A stretch of DNA of 64,000 bases from Flavobacterium ginsengisoli (GTDB lineage Bacteria; Bacteroidota; Bacteroidia; Flavobacteriales; Flavobacteriaceae). The notes under the pieces are model-generated. The model saw only the letters and a list, made by a program, of their open reading frames with translations, ran no database searches and was not told the DNA's origin. This document shows positions 57,325-64,000 of the stretch, piece by piece (within the stretch, counting starts at the first letter, position 1; every line of letters begins with the position of its first letter). Both the position numbers and the translations under genes were made by a program. The stretch spans positions 3,047,001-3,111,000 of the forward strand of contig NZ_CP121110.1 in the NCBI RefSeq assembly GCF_029625315.1, in the 5' to 3' direction.

Positions 57325-60309
57325 TTAGAAATTCGCATTTACTCCAAACAAGAATGTTCTCGCTCTTGGATAAACATTATTATCTATTCCGTTGAATTTT
57401 TCAGGATCTAAACCATTGTATTTTGTAAGTACAAAAACATTTTGAACTCCCGCTGTAAATCGTAATGAAGTCTGCTTTTAGTAATGATTTATCAAATGTA
57501 TATCCTAATACAATGTTATCTAACTTAATAAAAGAAGCATCTTTTACGTAATAATTTGAGTAATTACGTTGAGTTCCATTTGAATTACTTTCAGTTGTAA
57601 AACCTGTATTGTAATAATCTTTTGTAATATTTGCTAGATCAGAATCTCTTCTTAAACCTGCTTGTAAATATCCTTTATCAGAACTTACGTTATCAAAAAT
57701 ATAATTTCCTAAACTAGCTCTCCAGTTCATTGTAAAATCGAATTTTTTGTAATTCAAAGTAGAGTACAATCCAAAAGTATAATCTGCTGTTGGCTTATGA
57801 TATTTATAACGGTCAGCATCTGTAATTACACCATCACCATTTCTATCTGCGTAAGCCCCTTGAATAGGTCTTTTGTTTGCATCGTATAATTGCTCAAATA
57901 CAAAGAATGAATTTGGAGCATAACCTTCAGAGTGAATTAACACTTGGTTACCAGTACCTCCGGCAATTACATCTCCGGTGATATATCCCTGAAATCCTGG
58001 AGCTGTTACCCCTAAGTCAGAAATTTTTTGATCAATGTAAGTTACGTTGGCGACAACATTCCATGTTAATTTATCATTTTTAATAATATCCGATTGAAGG
58101 CTAAATTCAACCCCTTTAGTTCTAACGCTTCCAATGTTGCTATATCCTTGGTTACGAATGTTTGCTCCATCTGGAACTGGGATATCTGCTAATAAATCAC
58201 TAGATTTTTTATCAAAATAGTTAATAGAACCTGTCAATCTTTCTTTAAAGAAACCAAAATCAACACCAATGTTCATCTCAGCCAAATCTTCCCATTTAAT
58301 ATTCTCATTGTATCCTTCTGGTCTTGTTGCTTTGTAAATAACACCATCAAATAGATACTGCGTATTAATCGTTCCAAAAGTTACCCTTCTTAAGAAATCA
58401 TATGCAGGTGGAATATCTTGCTGACCAGTAGTTCCGTATCCAACTCTTAATTTTAAACTAGATAATGTTTCATTATCTTTTAAGAATGACTCTTCAGCTA
58501 CATTCCATGCAAAAGCACCTCCGGCGAAGTTACCCCATCTATTTTCTTTAGAGAAACGTGAAGTCCCATCTCTTCTGTAATTAACAGTTAATAAATATCT
58601 ACTGTCATATCCTAAATTCACACGCCCAAAATACGATTGCAAATTGATGTCTGGATCAGTTGTAACGTCTGCTGGTGGATTTGGTTGTTTGATATCTCCA
58701 GAATTAAATCCTTCTCTCTGGAATAACTGATAGTTATAACCAGCTGTTGCATCAATTTTAAACTTACCGATATCTTTAGTATAGTTAAAGTATGTGTTTA
58801 AGTTTTTGTTCTGACGATTATCTGTATAGTGAGTATAACCTCCTAAGTTTACCCAATTACCTTTATCAAATGAATTAGGCTGATATCCTAAAATACTTTC
58901 AGTACTTATTGCATTGTACCCATCACTGTCAAATTTATCGATACCTGCTTCGGCAACGATTCTTAAATCTTCGAAGAAATGAAATTTATAATCTAATCTA
59001 ATATTACCCCATTTTCTTGTAGAAGTTGCTCTTCTATCTTCTTGATTTAATCTTGCCACAGGGTTTCTTGCTGGCAATAACGGTACATTTCCATTTCCTT
59101 CCAACCACTCGAAGTATCCTCCGTAACGAGAACCTGCTTGATAAACTGGTTGTGTTGGATCAAATATGATTGCACTACTAATTACTGCTCCTTCATTTTG
59201 GAATTGATTTTTTCCAAAAGCTAAATTTCCTGTAATATCTATTTTTAAATGATTATCAAATAAAACTGGATTTAACGATAACGATGTCGTAGTTCTCTCA
59301 AAAGAAGTATTTCTTAAAATTCCAGGATTATCAACATTTCCAACAGATAAACGTGCTGGTAATTTATTGAATAAAGAACCGCTTACAGATATATTATTGT
59401 TGGTTGTAAGAGCAGTATGAAAAATTTCATCTTGCCAATTTGTGTTTGCTGTACCCAATAAAGCTTTTTGAGCTGAAGTACCATTTGCATTTACAATAGC
59501 ACGATATTCATCTGCACTCATCACATCAACAGTGTTAGCAACAGTATTGATACCAACTTGAGAGCTAAAGTTTACTTTTACGCCACCTTTAGTTCCTTTT
59601 TTAGTAGTAATTACGATTACACCATTTGCGGCACGAGAACCGTAAATTGTCTGCTGCAGATGCATCTTTCAAAACAGTAAATGATTCGATATCACTAGGA
59701 TCTATTGTAGACAATATACTAGTTGCTCCACTAGGAACTGCATTACTCATTGGAAGTCCATCAATTACAATTAATGGCTCATTAGAAGCACTTAATGAAG
59801 ATCCTCCACGAATTCTAATATCAGCTTTTGCTCCAGGAGCTCCACCCCCAACTACATTAACACCAGCTATACGTCCGCTGATTAATGATTCTGGAGTTAC
59901 GTTAATCCCTTTATTAAAATCTTTTGCTTGCAATTTGCGAAACAGATCCTGTTGCATCTTTTTTCTTCACAGTACCGTAACCAACTTGCACCACAACTTC
60001 TTTAAGCTGATTTGTATCTTCTTCTAAAGAAATGTTAAGCGTTTTTTGGCCATTGTACTCAATTGTTTCTGTCTTGTATCCAATAAAAGAAACAACGATT
60101 TTGTTACCGTTTTTAACATTTGACAGCTGGTAATTTCCATCAAATCCAGTTGATGCACCATTTGGAGCACCTTGTACATTTACATTTACTCCTGGGATTG
60201 GCTGACCAGTTGTTTTGTCAACAACAGTCCCTTTTAAAGTGTTCTGAGCCAACACTGTAAAAGGCAACAATAGGAATAAAAATAACAACTTTTTGTAAAT
60301 TGTTTTCAT
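57325..60309 (-). CDS. susC: SusC-family TonB-dependent oligosaccharide transporter
   Basis: About 993 residues. Signal peptide (LLFLFLLLPFTVLAQ), CarboxypepD_reg domain (LKGTVVDKTTGQPIPGVNVN), TonB box region, plug (IRGGSSLSASNEPLIVIDGL; VLKDASAAAIYGSRAANGVI after correction) and a large barrel ending FGVNANF. Outer-membrane import of malto-oligosaccharides with SusD. Three single-base excesses: GCTTGC (59926-59931; restores SQIAAKDFNKG), GTCTGCTGC (59649-59657; restores SAAAIYGS) and near 57470-57477 (restores SLRFTAGVQNVF). Preceded by a LacI-type operator and divergent from the regulator gene. Confidence 0.93.
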
Positions 60310-60427
60310 ACTTTTTGTTTAAATTAGTTTTGAGTTTTTGAATGTTAGTTAAGTTTTTAATTTTACTTCGAATTTCAAAATTATGAATTTATTAACATGC
60401 TCGACAGGAGGCTATTTTTATTGCTTT

Positions 60428-60455
60428 ACGAAAACGTGGTAGTGTTGAAAACTTT
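60428..60455 (-). promoter_or_regulatory. LacI-type operator upstream of susC
   Basis: ACGAAAACGTGGTAGTG then TTGAAAACTTT; 25 of 28 positions match the block upstream of the amylase (46068-46095) in the same orientation relative to the gene. It lies in the 236-nt gap between susC and the divergent LacI gene. Confidence 0.68.
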
Positions 60456-60545
60456 CTATTTTTTGTAATCTTTTAGCGTTAAAATTGCAAATACCAAAAA
60501 TATTATACACCTTTATTACTAATTAGATTTTTTTCAACTAACCTC

Positions 60546-61577
60546 ATGAAACGTAAAATAACCCTCAAACAGATTGCAAAGGAGCTTGACGTGTCTATCT
60601 CAACTGTCTCAAAATCACTAAGAAACAGTCTCGAAATTGGAGAAGAAACACGACTGAAAGTGCAGGCTTTTGCGAAGTTTTACAACTACAAACCAAACAA
60701 TATTGCTCTGAGTTTAAAAAACCGAAAAACAAAGAGTATCGGGATTATTATTCCAGAAATTGTACACTACTTTTTCTCAACTGTTATCAATGGTGTAGAG
60801 CAGGTTGCAAACGAACACGGATACAGTGTAGTAATCTGTGTATCAGATGATTCTTTTGACAAAGAAGTTCTAAACATGGAAATGTTAGCCAACGGAAGTA
60901 TCGATGGTTTTATCATGTCTCTTTCTAAAGAAACACAGTTTAAAGGAGACTTCCATCATATCACCGAAGTTATCAATCAAGGGATGCCTGTAGTAATGTT
61001 TGATCGTGTTACTAATGATATTTTATGCGATAAAGTAATTATTGATGATAAATCTGCTGCTTATGAAGCAGTTCAAAGCTTAATCGACAATGGCCGCAAA
61101 AAGATTGCTCTAGTTACTACAGTCGATTATGTAAGCGTTGGAAAATTGAGAACCGATGGCTACGAAAAAGCTTTATTAGATAATGGATTACCCTTTAATG
61201 AAGACCTGATCATCAAAATTGAAGATGTAGAAACTTGCGAAATAACTATCAGTCAGCTTTTGCACGAAAGAGCTTTTGATGCTGTTTTTGCTGTAAACGA
61301 GCTTTTTGCCGTAACAATTATAAAAACGGCTAATAAAATGGGGCTTAAAGTTCCTGAAGATTTAGCAGTAATTGCATTTACTGACGGAATTATTTCAAAA
61401 TATTCTACTCCAACAATTACAACCGTTAGTCAAAGTGGTGAAAAAATGGGCAACAAAGCGACTAAAATGCTTATCGAAAGACTTGAGGCCGAAGAAGATG
61501 ACGACGAAGAACATACTGAAAACTATACCACAGAAGTCATAGAAACTCATTTAATAAAAAGAGAATCTACTGACTAA
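60546..61577 (+). CDS. LacI-family regulator of the maltose/starch locus
   Basis: 343 residues. N-terminal helix-turn-helix (TLKQIAKELDVSISTVSKSL; hinge helix YNYKPNNIALSLKNRK), then a periplasmic-binding-protein-like sensor (SIGIIIPEIVHYFFSTVING; GSIDGFIMSLSKET; MPVVMFDRVTNDI; KIALVTTVDYVSVGKLRTDG; PTITTVSQSGEKMGNKATKM). A 15-residue acidic stretch (EEDDDEEHTE) near the C-terminus is distinctive. Divergent from susC and followed by the transporter, so it probably controls both sides and the amylase. Sugar effector presumably maltose, by context. Confidence 0.93.
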   Translation: MKRKITLKQIAKELDVSISTVSKSLRNSLEIGEETRLKVQAFAKFYNYKPNNIALSLKNRKTKSIGIIIPEIVHYFFSTVINGVEQVANEHGYSVVICVSDDSFDKEVLNMEMLANGSIDGFIMSLSKETQFKGDFHHITEVINQGMPVVMFDRVTNDILCDKVIIDDKSAAYEAVQSLIDNGRKKIALVTTVDYVSVGKLRTDGYEKALLDNGLPFNEDLIIKIEDVETCEITISQLLHERAFDAVFAVNELFAVTIIKTANKMGLKVPEDLAVIAFTDGIISKYSTPTITTVSQSGEKMGNKATKMLIERLEAEEDDDEEHTENYTTEVIETHLIKRESTD

Positions 61578-61599
61578 AAAACTTAAAATCAACACTTTC

Positions 61600-61631
61600 T
61601 AAAGCCATAAAAAATATTTATGGCTTTTTTA
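61600..61631 (+). terminator. Terminator of the LacI gene
   Basis: Stem AAAGCCATAAA / TTTATGGCTTT with a T6 tract, 24 nt after the stop. Confidence 0.85.
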
Positions 61632-61751
61632 TTAGCATAAATAAAAAAATAATTTATAATTTTACGCCCATCAAGGCTTTTAGTTTTACTTCGAAAAGAA
61701 CAAAGTTTTGATAAGCAAGGCGCTTATCGTATAATTTTTCAAATTACGATA

Positions 61752-63107
61752 ATGGAAAAGCGTAAATTAAGTTTCTGGGAAATCTGGAATATGAGTTTCG
61801 GTTTCTTAGGAATCCAAATGGGGTTTGCACTTCAAAATGCAAATGCCAGCAGAATTCTTCAAATTTTTGGTGCCGACGTACATGAACTTTCGTGGTTCTG
61901 GATTATTGCTCCTCTTATGGGATTAATAGTACAGCCCATCATTGGTCATTACAGCGACAAAACTTGGGGAAAATTCGGCAGACGAAAACCTTTCTTTTTA
62001 GTGGGAGCCGTTTTAGCTTCGGTAGGATTAATTCTAATGCCACAAGCTAATATTTTCATTTCTGTACTTCCTGCTTTATGGGTTGGCGCTGGAATGTTAA
62101 TGATAATGGATGCCTCTTTCAACATTGCCATGGAGCCTTTTCGTGCACTTGTTGGAGATAATTTAAGAACAGATCAGCGTACTGCAGGATTTAGTATTCA
62201 AACCTCATTAATTGGTTTTGGAGCCGTGATTGGTTCAGCACTTCCATACATTTTAACGAAATATTTTGGTGTACCAAACAGCACTGTTCGGGAAGTGTTC
62301 CATTGAATTTGACTTTGTCGTTTATCATTGGTGCAGCGGTTTTAATTGGTTCAATCTTAGTGACCTTATTCACAACCAAAGAATATTCACCAGAAGAACT
62401 GGCAAAATTTGAAGATCCTCAAAATGAAGTGATTGTTGATTCTGAGGAAAAATCAAAAATTACAGACATCTTTACTGATTTTGCAAAAATGCCAGTAACA
62501 ATGCGTCAGCTTAGCTGGGTGCAATTTTTCTCTTGGTTCGGATTATTTGGAATGTGGGTTTTTACAACTCCAGCAATTGCACATCATATTTACGGTTTGC
62601 CATTAGAAGATACTTCAAGCCAGCAATATCAAGATGCTGGAGACTGGGTCGGAATTCTATTTGGTGTTTACAACTTAGTTTCTGCCATTGTTGCTTTATT
62701 TTTCTTACCATACATCGCTAAAAAAATCGGTCGAAAAGCAACACATTCACTTTCATTAATCATTGGGGGAATTGGTTTAATCTCAATTTATTTCATGCCA
62801 AATGAAGACTGGGTTGTATTGCCAATGATTTTAATTGGAGTTGCCTGGGCAAGTATTTTGGCTATGCCATATGCAATTCTTGCAGGATCTATCACACCTA
62901 AAAAAATGGGAGTTTACATGGGAATCTTCAACTTCTTTGTTGTTATTCCGCAAATTGTAAATGCATTAATTGGTGGCCCAATCGTCAAATATCTTTACAA
63001 CGGAGATGCCATTTATGCTTTAGTTACAAGCGGGGTAAGTTTCCTAATCGCTTGCAGCTTTAGTTTTTAAAGTAAAAGACGTAGACGACGTTTCTCAAAA
63101 ATCATAA
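61752..63107 (+). CDS. Maltose-type MFS transporter (SLC45/GPH-like)
   Basis: About 451 residues. N-terminal SFWEIWNMSFGFLGIQMGFA, QNANASRILQIFGADV, PLMGLIVQPIIGHYSDKTWG and FGRRKPFFLVGAVL are characteristic of the sucrose/maltose MFS group; twelve helices in all. After correction it ends LIAAALVFKVKDVDDVSQKS at 63107. Two breaks: a missing base at 62288-62292 (restores STVAGSVPLNLTLS) and GCTTGC at 63050-63055. Inner-membrane uptake of maltose delivered by the Sus system; next to beta-phosphoglucomutase. Confidence 0.92.
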
Positions 63108-63130
63108 TTAAGAATAATTTTTTCACTAAA

Positions 63131-63784
63131 ATGAATAAAAAAGCATTTATATTCGACTTGGACGGTGTAATCGTTGACACCGCTAAATATCACTTTTTGG
63201 CGTGGCAAAAAATCGCTCAGTCATTAAATATAAATTTTACGCATGAAGACAATGAACTTTTAAAAGGTGTTAGCCGAGTTCGTTCGTTGGATATTATACT
63301 TGGGTTAGGCAATGTTCAAGCTTCTCAGGAAGACAAAGACAAATGGCTAGTTCAAAAAAACGAAGATTATTTATCTTATTTAGTTCACATGGATGAAAGT
63401 GAGGTTCTTCCAGGAGTTTTAAAAATTCTACAACTATTAAAAGAGAAAAATCAAGGAATTGCATTGGGCTCTGCTAGCAAAAATGCAAGACCAATTTTAG
63501 AAAAAACTGGAGTTCTATCTTACTTCGATGTTATTGTTGACGGAAATGACGTTACCAATGCAAAACCAGATCCAGAAGTATTCTTAAAAGCGGCTCAATT
63601 ATTACATATTGATCCAAAAAATTCAATTGTATTTGAAGATTCTGTTGCCGGAATTCAAGCGGCAAATATTGCAGAAATGGTAAGTGTTGGAATTGGTGAG
63701 GAAACAATTTTACATGAAGCTGATCATATTTTTAAAGATTTTACCCAAATCACAACAAGCTTTATTGAAGAGCTAATTGGATAA
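63131..63784 (+). CDS. pgmB: Beta-phosphoglucomutase
   Basis: 217 residues, HAD superfamily. Motif I FIFDLDGVIVDTAKYHFLAW (nucleophile and acid/base Asp), cap with GVSRVRSLDIILGLG, motif II LGSASKNA, motif III Lys in NAKPDPEVFLKAA, motif IV VFEDSVAGIQAA. Converts beta-glucose-1-phosphate, released by maltose phosphorylase, to glucose-6-phosphate. It follows the transporter by 23 nt and precedes a GH65-like gene, completing a phosphorolytic maltose pathway. Confidence 0.95.
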   Translation: MNKKAFIFDLDGVIVDTAKYHFLAWQKIAQSLNINFTHEDNELLKGVSRVRSLDIILGLGNVQASQEDKDKWLVQKNEDYLSYLVHMDESEVLPGVLKILQLLKEKNQGIALGSASKNARPILEKTGVLSYFDVIVDGNDVTNAKPDPEVFLKAAQLLHIDPKNSIVFEDSVAGIQAANIAEMVSVGIGEETILHEADHIFKDFTQITTSFIEELIG

Positions 63785-63927
63785 TTAGAAAATGTGTCAA
63801 TGAGATAATGATCTCACTGACAGATATTCTAATACCTCAATTACTCAAATGAATGTAAAAAAGTTAATAAGAACCAAGGCAATTATCTAATTCCCTTAAT
63901 TGCCGTATTTTCTAATTTAAAGAAAAA

Positions 63928-64000
63928 ATGAATCAAGATTATATAAAACCAGACAATTGGTCCATAATAGAAGAAGGATTTGATGTCGAAAGAGTAAAAT
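63928..64000 (+). CDS. Start of a GH65-like (maltose phosphorylase) gene, cut by window edge
   Basis: Only 24 residues are visible: MNQDYIKPDNWSIIEEGFDV and onward. The phrase W-S-I-I-E-E-GFD is the usual start of GH65 maltose/trehalose phosphorylases in Flavobacteria, and the gene follows pgmB. Phosphorolysis of maltose would yield glucose and beta-glucose-1-phosphate for pgmB. Family inferred from short N-terminus plus context. Confidence 0.65.
   Translation, partial: MNQDYIKPDNWSIIEEGFDVERVK

Noticed and set aside
59626-60027. Plus-strand 133-residue ORF inside susC
   Set aside because: Antisense of the plug domain; open only by codon bias.

Overview
The window is chromosomal DNA of a Flavobacterium-like member of the Bacteroidota. 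This rests on the low G+C content, promoters of the form TTG-N17-23-TAnnTTTG, a 287-residue RpoD, SusC/SusD and STN-plug TonB receptors, a type IX secretion tail on an amylase, a mevalonate-pathway reductase and kinase, and the gene order ppiD - CorC-like - lptC - porin - coaX - tRNA-Phe.

Layout. 1-1342: start of a fatty-acid desaturase (left edge) divergent from an XRE-type regulator, with palindromes between them, and a small unknown gene. 1595-11767: probable outer-membrane uptake operon: secreted unknown protein, STN/TonB receptor, four tandem DUF4249 lipoproteins, and a periplasmic protein with a macroglobulin-like start. 11930-15785: rpoD, rpe, a secreted glutaminase and a lipoprotein nuclease. 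15850-23054: tail-specific protease divergent from surE, lpxB, an NlpC/P60 lipoprotein and comEC. 23056-30317 (minus): three tandem thioredoxin-like proteins, two POT peptide symporters and a dipeptidyl peptidase IV, a peptide-salvage module. 30498-32816: HMG-CoA reductase and a GYDIA GHMP kinase. 32848-40608 (minus): duplicated unknown gene, ppiD, CorC-like protein, lptC, an outer-membrane protein and coaX. 40708-42955: tRNA-Phe, palindromic repeats, MHS transporter.

43096-64000 is a maltose/starch locus: secreted GH13 amylase, SusE/SusD/SusC, LacI regulator, maltose-type MFS transporter, beta-phosphoglucomutase and the start of a GH65-like phosphorylase. Between the amylase and SusE lies an unrelated minus-strand cluster (46176-54393). 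It encodes two 66-residue double-glycine-leader peptides with five conserved cysteines, two GT-A-like glycosyltransferases, a VKOR-thioredoxin oxidase, a C39-peptidase ABC exporter and an HlyD adaptor. I regard this as the most interesting system here: a candidate disulfide-bonded, possibly glycosylated secreted peptide, functionally parallel to glycocin clusters.

Data quality. About 20 genes carry frameshifts that cannot all be biological, since rpe, ppiD, prc and HMG-CoA reductase are among them. At least a dozen sit at sites that should read GCAGC/GCTGC but have an extra base (GCGAGC, GCAAGC, GCTTGC or GCTCGC); most others are homopolymer changes of one base. I treat them as consensus errors, possibly caused by a modified GCWGC motif, and give whole-gene coordinates with corrected protein lengths.
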